64,000 bases of DNA, from the NCBI RefSeq assembly GCF_041431415.1, contig NZ_CP107845.1, positions 7,316,001 through 7,380,000 of the forward strand. The letters are read 5' to 3'. The notes under the pieces were generated by a model. The model was given only the letters and a program-made list of their open reading frames with translations. It was not told the DNA's origin and made no database searches. Source of the stretch: Streptomyces sp. NBC_00513. GTDB taxonomy: Bacteria; Actinomycetota; Actinomycetes; Streptomycetales; Streptomycetaceae. Of this stretch, positions 7,525 to 16,496 are shown piece by piece (positions within the stretch are counted from its first letter, which is position 1; the number at the start of each line of letters is the position of its first letter). The translations under genes and the position numbers were made by a program.

Positions 7525-9588
7525 TCAGGCCTCCTTCGTCTTCGTCGCGGGCTGGGTGACACGGTCGAGCATCAGGCCCAGGCAGACGATCGCGGCACCC
7601 GCGACCAGTCCGGTGGCCAGGTCACCCTGGGCGAGGCCCAGGACGACGTCGTAGCCGAGGGCGCCACCGCCGACCAGACCGCCGATGATCACGACGGCGA
7701 GGACCAGGACGACGGCCTGGTTGACGGCCAGCAGCAGCGCCGGCCGGGCCAGGGGAAGCTGTACCTGCCGCAGCTGCTGGGAGCCGGTCGCCCCGAGGGA
7801 GCGGGCGGACTCCATCGCGGCCGGGTTGACCTCGCGCAGCCCCTGCGTGGTGATGCGGACGACGGCGGGCAGCGCGTACACGACGGCGGCGGCCGCCGCC
7901 GGGGCGCGGCCCACACCGAAGAGCGCGACGACCGGGATGAGGTACACGAACTGGGGCATCGTCTGGCACACGTCGAGCACGGGCCGCAACAGCCGCTCCG
8001 CGCGGGCGCTGCGGGCCGCGCCGACGGAGATCGCGAAGCCGAGCACCAGGGTCACCGCGACGGCGGCGAGCACCTGCGAGAGCGTGTCCAGCGCGGGCTC
8101 CCACACCCCGAGGACGCCGATGGCGGCCAGGGCGAGCACGGCGGTCAGCGCGGTGCGCCGGGTACCGACCAGGACGCCGATCGCGCCGACCAGCAGCAGG
8201 AGCAGCCACCACGGGGCGGCCTGGAGTCCGGAGCGCAGCGGGTCCAGGAGCCAGCCGGTGAAGCGGGCCGCCCAGTCGGCGGTGCCGCCGACGACGGGAA
8301 CCCCGGAGTAGAGGTGGTCGGTCATCCAGGCCACGGCCCGGTTGACGGGGTCGGCGAGGGACACGTTCCAGGAGTCGGGCCACTGCGAGGTGCCCAGCAT
8401 CCGTCCGGCCACGGCCACCGCGACGACCGCGAGGAGGCAGAGCAGACGCCCGTACCAGCCCGCGAAGACGCGGCGCAGGAAGTGCTGCTCGGCGGCCTGG
8501 GGAGGGTTGGTGCCAAGCCGGGCACCCGCCGCGTCGGCCGTGCGGTCGAGGACGACGGCCAGCAGCACGATCGGGATGCCCGCGGCGAGCGCCGCGCCGA
8601 CGTCGACGGAGGCCAGGGCCTGGTAGACCCGGTCGCCGAGGCCGCCCGCACCGATCACGGAGGCGATGACGGCCATGGACAGGCCCATCATGATGGCCTG
8701 GTTGACGCCGAGCAGGATCTGCCGGCGCGCCAGCGGAAGGCGCGCGGTCAGCAGCCGCTGGCGGCCGGTCGCGCCGAGCGAGGCGGCGGCCTCCATGACC
8801 CCGGCGTCGGCGTCGCGCAGACCGAGAGCGGTCAGGCGCGCCATGGGCGGGGCGGCGTAGACGACGGTGGCGAGCACGGCGGCGGGCACCCCGATGCCGA
8901 AGACCAGCACCATCGGCAGCAGGTACGCGAACGCGGGCAGGATCTGCATGGTGTCGAGCACGGGGCGCAGGACGCGCTCGGTGCGCGGCGACAGCCCGGC
9001 GGCCAGGCCGAGCAGCCCGCCGACGGCGACCGAGGCGGCGACCGCCACGACCATCAGGGCCAGGGTCTGCATGGTGGGGATCCACATGCCGAGCAGGCCG
9101 CAGACAGCGAAGGCGGCCATCGACGTCAGGGCGAGCCGGACACCGGCGAGACGCCAGGCGACGAGCCCGGCCAGCGCGGTGACACCGGTCCAACCGGCGG
9201 CGAGCAGGACCACGTACACGGCACGGACGGACACCACGACCACGTTGCTGACGTGCCCGAAGAAGTAGAGGAACAGCGGGTGGCTGTCACGGTGGTCGAT
9301 GATCCAGTCGCCGGCCCGGCCGAGGGGACCCGACAGGTCCACGGCAAGGGCGCCGGGCCAACTGCCCGCGCCGGGGAAGAGGACCCCGAGCGTGATCACC
9401 GCGGCCGCGGCGACGGCGAGGGGCAGGACCCGGCGACCGACACGGAAGGGGAGGCGTGACCCGGGGCGACGGGGAGAGGAGCCGTCGGGGGAGGGGGACG
9501 AACCGCCGGTGGGCGGCGTCGTGTCCGTCGGCGCGGGCGACGAGGCGGGCTCGCGCACGGGCGTCGTGGTGGAGGTCATCGCCACCAC
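7525..9588 (-). CDS. proW: Tandem-fused ProW-type betaine permease
   Basis: A 687-aa integral membrane protein made of two ProW-like permease units in one chain. Each unit has a BPD-transport EAA-like loop: GLRDADAGVMEAAASLGATG near residue 265 and GLREVNPAAMESARSLGATG near residue 600. Each is followed by LPLAR and a further set of helices. A usual ProW is about 300 aa and works as a homodimer, so this fusion supplies both halves of the channel. The N-terminal 45 residues are Pro/Ser/Thr-rich and cytosolic. The start may be the GTG at 9588 or the ATG at 9577-9579. The stop lies 1 nt before the binding-protein ATG, so the two are co-translated. Confidence 0.9.
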   Translation of the reverse strand: MVAMTSTTTPVREPASSPAPTDTTPPTGGSSPSPDGSSPRRPGSRLPFRVGRRVLPLAVAAAAVITLGVLFPGAGSWPGALAVDLSGPLGRAGDWIIDHRDSHPLFLYFFGHVSNVVVVSVRAVYVVLLAAGWTGVTALAGLVAWRLAGVRLALTSMAAFAVCGLLGMWIPTMQTLALMVVAVAASVAVGGLLGLAAGLSPRTERVLRPVLDTMQILPAFAYLLPMVLVFGIGVPAAVLATVVYAAPPMARLTALGLRDADAGVMEAAASLGATGRQRLLTARLPLARRQILLGVNQAIMMGLSMAVIASVIGAGGLGDRVYQALASVDVGAALAAGIPIVLLAVVLDRTADAAGARLGTNPPQAAEQHFLRRVFAGWYGRLLCLLAVVAVAVAGRMLGTSQWPDSWNVSLADPVNRAVAWMTDHLYSGVPVVGGTADWAARFTGWLLDPLRSGLQAAPWWLLLLLVGAIGVLVGTRRTALTAVLALAAIGVLGVWEPALDTLSQVLAAVAVTLVLGFAISVGAARSARAERLLRPVLDVCQTMPQFVYLIPVVALFGVGRAPAAAAAVVYALPAVVRITTQGLREVNPAAMESARSLGATGSQQLRQVQLPLARPALLLAVNQAVVLVLAVVIIGGLVGGGALGYDVVLGLAQGDLATGLVAGAAIVCLGLMLDRVTQPATKTKEA

Positions 9589-9625
9589 CCCCGGGGCGCG
9601 GGGACGTTGCGGACGGCGCTCGTTC

Positions 9626-10735
9626 TCATGCGGCCACCTCCCCGGTCCGGGGGGCGGGTATCCCGGCGACGACGGCGAGCAGCGCCGCGTCGTCGACCAC
9701 GCCGAGACAGCGGCCCTGGTCGACGACCCGCGCGGGGCCGCCGCTGCGGGCCACGGCCTCGATGGCGTCGACGACGGTGGTGGTCGGGTTCAGCGCCGGG
9801 CCGTGCTCGGCCTCGGCGGCGGACGCGGGACGCATGGCGCTGCGCACCGTGAGCACCTGCTCGCGGGGCACGTCGCGGACGAAGTCCCGCACGTAGTCGT
9901 CGGCGGGGGAGCCGACGATCTCCTCGGGCGTGCCGAGCTGCACGATCTCACCGTCGCGCATGAGGGCGATCCGGTCACCGAGGCGCAGGGCCTCGGACAG
10001 GTCGTGGGTGATGAAGACCATGGTGCGGCCCTCCTCGTGGTGCAGGCGGGCCACCTCCTCCTGCATCTCCCGGCGGATCAGCGGGTCCAGGGCGCTGAAC
10101 GGTTCGTCGAACAGCAGGACCTCGGGGTCGGCGGCGAGGGCGCGGGCGAGGCCGACGCGCTGCTGCTGGCCACCGGACAGCTCGCCGGGACGGCGCTCCT
10201 CCAGGCCTTCGAGCCCGACCTTGGCGGTCATCTCGGCGGCCTTGGCGCGCCGTTCGGCGCGACCCATCCCCTGGATCTCCAGGCCGTAGGCGACGTTGTC
10301 CAGCACCGAACGGTGGGGGAGCAGGCCGAAGTGCTGGAAGACCATCGCGGCGCGGTGCCGGCGCAGCTCCCGCAGCCTGGCCCGGTCCATCGCCAGCACG
10401 TCCTCGCCGTCGATGGAGAGGGAGCCCGCGGTGGGCTCGATCAGCCGGGTCAGACAGCGGACGAGCGTGGACTTGCCGGAGCCGGACAGGCCCATCACCA
10501 CGAAGGCCTCGCCCCTGCGGACGTCGAAGCTGACATCACGCACGGCGGCGGTGCAGCCGGTGCGTTCGCGCAGTTCGGCGGGGGACAGGCCGGCGTGGGC
10601 GGATCCGGGCACCTTGGCGGCCGCGGCGCGGGGGCCGAAGACCTTCCAGAGGCCGTCGACGGCGAACACCGGCGGTCGGGTGTCGGGTGTCGATCCGTTG
10701 GAGCTCTCGTCGGTCGTGTGCGTCTTCGGGTTCAT
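9626..10735 (-). CDS. proV: Glycine betaine ABC transporter ATPase
   Basis: A 369-aa nucleotide-binding protein of the ProV/OpuAA family. Walker A is GLSGSGKST, the Q-loop is in [11 protein letters not shown], the ABC signature is [16 protein letters not shown], Walker B is [12 protein letters not shown] and the switch histidine is in [10 protein letters not shown]. The N-terminal extension before Walker A is characteristic of ProV. The C-terminal 100 residues resemble a regulatory CBS-type region of the kind that senses ionic strength in OpuA, here seen as one poorly conserved copy. The ATG overlaps the betA stop by 4 bp (ATGA). Confidence 0.93.
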   Translation of the reverse strand: MNPKTHTTDESSNGSTPDTRPPVFAVDGLWKVFGPRAAAAKVPGSAHAGLSPAELRERTGCTAAVRDVSFDVRRGEAFVVMGLSGSGKSTLVRCLTRLIEPTAGSLSIDGEDVLAMDRARLRELRRHRAAMVFQHFGLLPHRSVLDNVAYGLEIQGMGRAERRAKAAEMTAKVGLEGLEERRPGELSGGQQQRVGLARALAADPEVLLFDEPFSALDPLIRREMQEEVARLHHEEGRTMVFITHDLSEALRLGDRIALMRDGEIVQLGTPEEIVGSPADDYVRDFVRDVPREQVLTVRSAMRPASAAEAEHGPALNPTTTVVDAIEAVARSGGPARVVDQGRCLGVVDDAALLAVVAGIPAPRTGEVAA

Positions 10736-12297
10736 CGCGTGGCGCCTCCCAGCAGCTCGGCGGCTTTCTCGCCGACCATGAGCACTCCGATCATCGGATT
10801 GACCGCGGGCATCGTCGGGAAGACCGACGCGTCCGCGATCCGGATCCCGTCCAGGCCCCGGACCCTGAGGTCCGGTCCCACGACGGCCCCGGGGTCGTCC
10901 TCCGCCCCCATGCGGCAGGTGCCCGCGGGGTGGTAGACGGTGTGGGCGACGGAGCGGGCGTAAGCGCTGAGCTCCTCGTCACCGGTGATCTCCGGTCCGG
11001 GGCACACCTCGCGCTTGAGCCATCCGGCCAGCGGCTCCGTCGCCGCGATCTCGCGGGCGATCTTGATGCCGTCGACCAGCGTGCGGGCGTCGTAGTCCTC
11101 GTCGTCCGTGAAGTACCGGAAGTCCAGGGCGGGCTTCACCTCGGGGTCCGCGCTGGTCAGGTACAGCCGGCCGCGGCTGCGCGGCTTCGGGATGTTCGGG
11201 GTCAACGACACCCCGTGCGCGGGGCGTTCGTAGCCGATGCGCTCCGGGTTGTCGGTGAAGGGGACCTGGTAGAAGTGGAACATCAGATCCGGACCCGCGG
11301 CCGCGGGATCGCGCCGCACGAACAGGCCGGCGTCGCTGTCCATCGCCGAGTTCTCGGGGATGGGACCGTCCGTCTCCCACACGATCACCGACTCGGGGTG
11401 GTCGAGGAGGTTCTCGCCGACACCGGGCAGGTCGTGGACCGGGGGAATGCCGAGCGCCTCCAGGTCCGCGCGCGGGCCGATGCCGGAGTGCAGCAGCAGG
11501 CGGGGGGTGTCGACCGCGCCCGCGCACACCACGACCTCGCGGCGGGCCCGCAGCAGCGACCGGGCGCCGTCCTGGGACCGTACGTGGACCCCGCGCGCCC
11601 GGGTCCCCTCCAGCTCCAGCCGGTACGCCCAGGTCTCCAGCAGCAGGGTCAGGTTCTCCCGCACGTCCATGATCGGGTGCAGGTAGGCCACCGAGGCGGA
11701 GGACCGCTTGTTGGTCTCCGGGTGGTAGGCGAGGTCGAAGAACCCGGCGCCCTCGTGGAACGGCTTCGCGTTGAAGCCCTCGACGCGGGGGACGCCCAGC
11801 GCGTGCTCGGCCGCGTCGACGAAGTCGCGGGCGATGGCGTTCCGGTCGGCCTCGCCGACGGGGACGATGTTGTTCAGCAGCCGGTCGAAGTACGGGTCCA
11901 TGGCGGCGGCGTGCCAGCCCTCGGCGCCCGCGTCCGACCACTCGTCCCAGTCGGAGGGCAGCGGCTTGAACGCGATCAGGGTGTTGTGCGAGGAGCAGCC
12001 GCCGAGGACGCGGGCGCGGCTGTGTCTGATGTGCGAGTTGCCGCGAGGCTGCTCGGTGGTGGGGTAGTCGTAGTCGAGTTCCCCGCCGAGCAGGCCCATC
12101 CAGCGGCGCAGGGTGAGGACGTCGGGACGGTCGACGTCGCTCGGCCCGCCCTCGATGACGGCGACCGTGACGTTCGGGTCCTGGGTCAGCCGGGCGGCGA
12201 TCACCGAGCCGGCGGTGCCGCCGCCGACGATGACGTAGTCGTACTCCTGAATGGTTTCCTCGGCGACGTGCTGGCCGATGTCCGTGTGCGTCGTCAT
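10732..12297 (-). CDS. betA: Choline dehydrogenase-like GMC oxidoreductase
   Basis: A 521-aa FAD-dependent GMC-family oxidoreductase that would oxidise choline to betaine aldehyde. The dinucleotide-binding motif is [17 protein letters not shown] near residue 20. GMC signatures include [12 protein letters not shown] and [15 protein letters not shown]. The catalytic His is within [14 protein letters not shown], followed by the C-terminal NPMIG. I chose the ATG at 12297 because of the ribosome-binding AAGGGAG and because conserved sequence begins there, although the frame stays open for another 1.4 kb. Its position between betB and a betaine transporter supports choline as substrate, but GMC enzymes vary in substrate. 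Confidence 0.88.
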   Translation of the reverse strand: MTTHTDIGQHVAEETIQEYDYVIVGGGTAGSVIAARLTQDPNVTVAVIEGGPSDVDRPDVLTLRRWMGLLGGELDYDYPTTEQPRGNSHIRHSRARVLGGCSSHNTLIAFKPLPSDWDEWSDAGAEGWHAAAMDPYFDRLLNNIVPVGEADRNAIARDFVDAAEHALGVPRVEGFNAKPFHEGAGFFDLAYHPETNKRSSASVAYLHPIMDVRENLTLLLETWAYRLELEGTRARGVHVRSQDGARSLLRARREVVVCAGAVDTPRLLLHSGIGPRADLEALGIPPVHDLPGVGENLLDHPESVIVWETDGPIPENSAMDSDAGLFVRRDPAAAGPDLMFHFYQVPFTDNPERIGYERPAHGVSLTPNIPKPRSRGRLYLTSADPEVKPALDFRYFTDDEDYDARTLVDGIKIAREIAATEPLAGWLKREVCPGPEITGDEELSAYARSVAHTVYHPAGTCRMGAEDDPGAVVGPDLRVRGLDGIRIADASVFPTMPAVNPMIGVLMVGEKAAELLGGATR

Positions 12298-12311
12298 GAA
12301 GATGCTCCCTT

Positions 12312-13796
12312 TCAGCCCGCGAACCAGCGCACGGGGCGCGGCGCCAGGTTCTGGTAGACGTGCTTCGTCTCGCGGTACTCGGCGAGACCCGACGGTCCGA
12401 GCTCGCGCCCGACACCGGACTTCCCGAAACCGCCCCACTCCGCCTGCGGGAGGTAGGGGTGGAAGTCGTTGATCCAGACGGTGCCGTGGCGCAGTCGGCC
12501 CGCCACCCGGCGGGCGCGGCCCTGGTCGGAGGTCCACACGGCGCCCGCGAGCCCGTACTCGGTGTCGTTGGCCAGGGCCACGGCCTCGTCCTCGGTGCGG
12601 AACGTCTCCACGGTCAGGACCGGACCGAAGACCTCCTCGCGCACGACGCGCATCCGGCGGTCGCAGTGGTCCAGGACGGTCGGACGGTAGAAGTTGCCCG
12701 GCCCCTCGGGGCGTTCGCCGCCGGCGCGCAGCACGGCGCCCTCGGCGAGGGCGGAGGCGACGAACGACTCGGTGCGTTCCCGCTGCGCGGCCGAGACCAT
12801 CGGGCCGCACTCGACACCCGCGTCGGTGCCGCGACCGAGGCGGATCTTCTCGGCGCGTCGGGCGAGTTCGGCGACGAAGCGGTCCCGCACCGACTCCTCG
12901 ATGATCAGCCGTGATCCGGCCGAGCAGACCTGACCGCTGTGGATGAAGGCGGCGTTCAGGGCCTGGTCGACGGCCGTGTCGAAGCCGTTGGCGGTGGCGC
13001 AGGCGTCCGCGAAGACGACGTTGGGGTTCTTGCCGCCGAGTTCGAGGGCGACCTTCTTGACGGTGTCGGCCGCGGCGTGCGCGACCTTCGTCCCACTGGC
13101 GAGTCCGCCGGTGAACGACACGAGGTCGACGTCTGGGTGGGACGAGAGACGAGCGCCGACGGGGTCGCCGGCGCCGGTCACCAGGTTGGCGACGCCCGCC
13201 GGCAGCCCGGCCTCCACCAGCAGTTCGACGAGGACGACCGTGCTCAGCGGGGTCAGCTCGCTGGGCTTGATGACGAAGGTGTTGCCCGCGGCCAGTGCCG
13301 GGGCCACCTTCCAGCTCGCCTGGAGCAGCGGATAGTTCCACGGAGTGATCAGGGCGCACACCCCGACCGGCTCGTGGACGACCACACTGTGGATGTCGGC
13401 GGAGCCGGCGTCGACGACCCGGCCGCCACCCTCGCCGATGACGAGGTCGGCGAAGTAGCGGAAGGCGGCGCTGACGCAGTCCACGTCCACGCGACCCTCC
13501 TCCAGGGTCTTGCCGGCGTCCAGGCTCTCCAGGAGCGCGATCCGCTCCCGGTCGCGCTGGAGCAGGTCGGCCGTGCGGCGCAGCACCTCGGCACGCTCGG
13601 CCACCGGGGTCTGCGGCCACTCGCCGCCGTCGAAGGCGGCGCGGGCGGCACTGACGGCCGCGTCGGCATCGGCGGCGCTGCCCTCGGCGACCACCGCGAG
13701 CACGGTGCCATCGGCGGGATCCAGGATCTCCCTCGTGGCGCCGGTCGACGCGGACCGCCACTTTCCGGCTGTGTGAATGCTCAGTTGCTCCGACAC
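12312..13796 (-). CDS. betB: Betaine-aldehyde dehydrogenase
   Basis: A 494-aa NAD(P)-dependent aldehyde dehydrogenase, the second step of choline oxidation to glycine betaine. The ALDH core is complete: the ITPWNYPLLQASWKVAPAL segment, the general-base Glu in LELGGKNPNVVF, the nucleophilic Cys in HSGQVCSAGSRLI and the EEVFGPVL strand. A GTG start (VSEQLSIHT) at 13796 has GGAGG 11 nt upstream. Upstream in-frame codons are rich in Arg and do not look like ALDH. It is the first gene of the minus-strand betaine operon and is followed 14 bp later by the dehydrogenase gene. Confidence 0.9.
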   Translation of the reverse strand: MSEQLSIHTAGKWRSASTGATREILDPADGTVLAVVAEGSAADADAAVSAARAAFDGGEWPQTPVAERAEVLRRTADLLQRDRERIALLESLDAGKTLEEGRVDVDCVSAAFRYFADLVIGEGGGRVVDAGSADIHSVVVHEPVGVCALITPWNYPLLQASWKVAPALAAGNTFVIKPSELTPLSTVVLVELLVEAGLPAGVANLVTGAGDPVGARLSSHPDVDLVSFTGGLASGTKVAHAAADTVKKVALELGGKNPNVVFADACATANGFDTAVDQALNAAFIHSGQVCSAGSRLIIEESVRDRFVAELARRAEKIRLGRGTDAGVECGPMVSAAQRERTESFVASALAEGAVLRAGGERPEGPGNFYRPTVLDHCDRRMRVVREEVFGPVLTVETFRTEDEAVALANDTEYGLAGAVWTSDQGRARRVAGRLRHGTVWINDFHPYLPQAEWGGFGKSGVGRELGPSGLAEYRETKHVYQNLAPRPVRWFAG

Positions 13797-13902
13797 GACG
13801 CGCTGTACCTCCGGTTTCCGCACCGCGGCGGACCCGCGGTGATGGTGCAGTGGGGCCCGCCTGCCCCCAGTCGGCGAGGTCATGTCCCCTGCGTCACGCG
13901 AA

Positions 13903-13916
13903 GTGACCGGTGTCAC
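13903..13916. promoter_or_regulatory. Crp-like site between betB and gltD
   Basis: The 14-mer GTGACCGGTGTCAC fits the Streptomyces Crp consensus GTG-N6-GNCAC as I recall it, and has 5-bp inverted arms. It lies in the 218-bp divergent interval, 107 bp from the betB start and 99 bp from the gltD start. Confidence 0.4.
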
Positions 13917-14014
13917 GTTCGCGAGCAGCCGTTTCCGGCTCCCGCGAAACACCGGCAAAGGCGGCGTAACCTGGTCGAACCGCCGTATCCGCGCGTGAAT
14001 CATGGAGGCGGCGC

Positions 14015-15505
14015 ATGACCGATCCGTTCGGCTTCCTCAGGACGCCCCGCAGCCCCGTCCCGGCGCGCCCCGCGGACGAACGGCTCGGCGACTGGCGCGA
14101 GGTCCACTCCGGGCAGGCGTTGCTGCCCCTGGTGTCCGAGCAGGCGAACCGGTGCATGGACTGCGGGATCCCCTTCTGCCACGCCGGCTGCCCGCTGGGG
14201 AACCTGATCCCCGAGTGGAACGCGTACGCCGCCCACGGCGCCTGGCGGGCCGCCTCCGACCGGCTGCACGCGACGAACAACTTCCCCGAGTTCACCGGCC
14301 GGCTCTGCCCGGCCCCCTGCGAGGACGCGTGCGTCCTGACGATCAACGCCGACGCGGTGACCATCAAGAACGTCGAGCAGACCATCGCCGACCAGGCGTG
14401 GGAGCACGCCTACACCGCCCCGGCGCCGCCCGGTCGGCTCAGTGGCAAGACCGTCGCGGTCATAGGGTCCGGCCCCGCCGGCCTCGCCGCGGCCCAGCAG
14501 CTCACCCGCGCCGGACACACCGTCGTCGTCCACGAGCGGGCCGACCGGATCGGCGGACTGCTCCGCTACGGCATCCCGGCGTTCAAGATGGAGAAGTCGC
14601 ACCTGGACCGCCGCGTCGAACAGATGCGGGCCGAGGGCACCGTCTTCCGTACGGAGAGCGACATAGGCGGTCGGGTCGACGCGGCCGACCTCCGCAGGCG
14701 GTACGACGCCGTCGTCGTCGCGGTCGGCGCCATGGAGCGCAGGGAGCTGACCGTACCGGGCCGGGAGCTGCGCGGCATCCACCAGGCCATGGACTACCTG
14801 ACCGGCGCGAACAGGGTCGTGGAGGGTGACATCGCGGAACCCGAGGTCACCGCCGCCGGACGGCACGTGGTGATCGTCGGGGGCGGGGACACCGGCTCCG
14901 ACTGCCTGGGCACGGCCCTTCGCCAGCGCGCCCTGTCGGTGGTCCAGCTCGACATTAACCCGGAACCCGGCCCCACCCGGCCCGACACCCAGCCCTGGCC
15001 CGTGTACCCGAAGGTCTACCGGATCTCCCACGCCCACGAGGAGGCACGCGGCCGCCACGGCGCCGATCCCCGGGCCTTCTCCTGCGCGACCCTGCACTTC
15101 GAAGGCGACGCGACCGGCCGGGTACGGGCCCTGCGCCTGACCGGGGTGGAGCCCGCGCGACGCGGCGCCCTGCCCGGTACCGAGCGGCTGATCGAAGCCG
15201 GGCTGGTGCTGCTGGCGCTCGGCTTCTCGGGGCCCGAGCGGGCCTGTGGCCTGGGCGAGCAGCTCGGTCTCGTCCGCGACGAGCAGGGCAACTTCGCGAG
15301 GGACGACGACTTCGCGGCGCTCGGCGGTCCGGCCCGGCCGACGGACGGGGTGTTCGTGGCGGGCGACGCCGGGCGCGGGCAGTCCCTCGTGGTGTGGGCC
15401 ATCGCCGAGGGCCGCTCGGTCGCCGCCGCGGTCGACCGCTACCTGACGGGCGGCACCGCCCTCCAGGCCCCGGTCCGCGCCCGGGACCGGCCGCTGCTGA
15501 CGTGA
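14015..15505 (+). CDS. gltD: Glutamate synthase small-subunit-type oxidoreductase
   Basis: A 496-aa GltD-family protein. The N-terminal domain carries the cysteines that hold two [4Fe-4S] clusters (CMDCGIPFCHAGCPLGN near 47-63 and LCPAPCEDAC near 94-103). An FAD-binding motif (VAVIGSGPAGLAAAQQL) and an NADPH-binding motif (VVIVGGGDTGSDCLG) follow. GltD passes electrons from NADPH to the GltB large subunit that makes glutamate from 2-oxoglutarate and glutamine. No gltB is nearby, so this copy may serve another electron acceptor. The ATG has GGAGG 7 nt upstream. It is divergent from the betaine operon. Confidence 0.9.
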   Translation: MTDPFGFLRTPRSPVPARPADERLGDWREVHSGQALLPLVSEQANRCMDCGIPFCHAGCPLGNLIPEWNAYAAHGAWRAASDRLHATNNFPEFTGRLCPAPCEDACVLTINADAVTIKNVEQTIADQAWEHAYTAPAPPGRLSGKTVAVIGSGPAGLAAAQQLTRAGHTVVVHERADRIGGLLRYGIPAFKMEKSHLDRRVEQMRAEGTVFRTESDIGGRVDAADLRRRYDAVVVAVGAMERRELTVPGRELRGIHQAMDYLTGANRVVEGDIAEPEVTAAGRHVVIVGGGDTGSDCLGTALRQRALSVVQLDINPEPGPTRPDTQPWPVYPKVYRISHAHEEARGRHGADPRAFSCATLHFEGDATGRVRALRLTGVEPARRGALPGTERLIEAGLVLLALGFSGPERACGLGEQLGLVRDEQGNFARDDDFAALGGPARPTDGVFVAGDAGRGQSLVVWAIAEGRSVAAAVDRYLTGGTALQAPVRARDRPLLT

Positions 15506-15506
15506 A

Positions 15507-15571
15507 CCGGGTGGGGCTGCGCACGCATGCGCCGGGTGGGGCTGCGCACGCATGTGTGGTGTGCACGCATG
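15507..15571. repeat. Cluster of three GCACGCATG elements
   Basis: A 23-bp direct repeat (CCGGGTGGGGCTGCGCACGCATG) occurs at 15507-15529 and 15532-15554. A third core, TGTGCACGCATGCACA, follows at 15561-15574. The nonamer GCACGCATG recurs at 15521, 15546 and 15563, each time inside short inverted arms. The cluster lies 2 bp after the gltD stop and ends about 35 bp before the next gene, so it could be an operator array for that gene. Confidence 0.7.
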
Positions 15572-15607
15572 CACATCAATGCCTGCCCGACGGACAGACG
15601 TAGTGGT

Positions 15608-15964
15608 ATGACCACGCAGCGAACAGATCAGTTCGATTCGGACCGTGTCGGGACCCGGCCCCGCGCCGAGGTCGAAGAGCGCCACGACGCGCTGGAGGCC
15701 GACGCCCTCGGGCCGCACGGCGGGACCCAGCTCTCCCGCGGGGCCCTGACCGGCTACCAGTGGGCCCTGGGGCGGGGCGACGGGGCCCCCGTCACCGGCG
15801 CCGTGGCCCGGAGCACGCCCGACATGGACCTGCTGACGGCCGAGGTGGACGCCGCCACGGTGCAACTGGAGGCCGGCCCGCTGAGGACCCTGCCGCGCGA
15901 CTACACCCAGGGGGTGCACGACGCCCTGGCATGGGTGTGCGGCCACACCGAGGTCTCTCCCTGA
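15608..15964 (+). CDS. Small conserved-looking protein, function unknown
   Basis: A 118-aa acidic protein without signal peptide or membrane segment. The region RGALTGYQWALGRGDGAPVTG and the C-terminal LRTLPRDYTQGVHDALAWVCG look like conserved, folded sequence. No Shine-Dalgarno is evident before the ATG at 15608. The three-copy GCACGCATG cluster just upstream may control it. I do not recognise the family. Confidence 0.65.
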   Translation: MTTQRTDQFDSDRVGTRPRAEVEERHDALEADALGPHGGTQLSRGALTGYQWALGRGDGAPVTGAVARSTPDMDLLTAEVDAATVQLEAGPLRTLPRDYTQGVHDALAWVCGHTEVSP

Positions 15965-16026
15965 CGGACCGGGGACGGACCGGTTGACGGGCGCCCCCTG
16001 CCGGACAGATCGACGGACCGACGCGT

Positions 16027-16170
16027 TCAGTGCTCCGAGGCCCCGAACTCGGCGTGCTGCGTCCTGAGCGCGAAGTCCGGTTCCCCGGTCGGTTCGGCAG
16101 GCGGCAGACACACCCGCCGCGCCTCCGCGCGCGCCTCGATCAGGAGCTCCTCGAACGCCTCGTCCGTCAT
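16027..16170 (-). CDS. Very small soluble protein, function unknown
   Basis: A 47-aa protein: a helical N-terminus (MTDEAFEELLIEARAEARR) and a polar tail ending in GASEH. The ATG at 16170 has a GAGG ribosome-binding element 4 nt upstream, which supports translation here rather than from the longer open frame. It is convergent with the preceding gene and lies just downstream, in minus-strand sense, of a 32-bp tandem repeat. Confidence 0.5.
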   Translation of the reverse strand: MTDEAFEELLIEARAEARRVCLPPAEPTGEPDFALRTQHAEFGASEH

Positions 16171-16245
16171 GGTCCTCACCGTCCCGGGCCGGCCCCGGCC
16201 TCGTGGTCGGTCCGCCGTACCCACCGATGATTCGTCGCCGAGCGC

Positions 16246-16338
16246 GGCCGGGTTTGGCGGGGCGCCGAACGACGCCCGGCCGGGTTTGGCGGGGCGCCGA
16301 ACGACGCCCGGCCGGGTTTGGCGGGGCGCCGAACGACG
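16246..16338. repeat. Three tandem 32-bp repeats
   Basis: Units lie at 16246-16277, 16278-16309 and 16310-16338. The first two are identical over 32 bp and the third matches over 29 bp. Each contains GGGTTTGGCGGGG followed by CGCCGAACGACG. There are no spacers between units, so this is not a CRISPR array. The array occupies the 326-bp gene-free interval between a small minus-strand gene and hoxX. The period of 32 bp is close to three helical turns. Confidence 0.85.
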
Positions 16339-16496
16339 CGCTGCGGGCCGGCCGCCAGGTGGCGGCGCGTCCGCCCGCTTTCGAGTGACGTCGGCGCTTC
16401 GTACCGCGTCATCGGCTCCGGCGTGCCCGACGATCGCAGGCGGTCGGGGATGCCCGGCCACGGTCCGCCGACGGCGGCTGGTCGCGGGGAGACGGT

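Noticed and set aside
10732..13761. A single 1009-codon minus-strand frame
   Set aside because: Only the part from 12297 downstream is protein-like (choline dehydrogenase). The upstream part is an Arg-rich shadow of betB in another frame.
16246..16338. CRISPR array
   Set aside because: The 32-bp units are directly adjacent with no spacers, and no cas genes are present.
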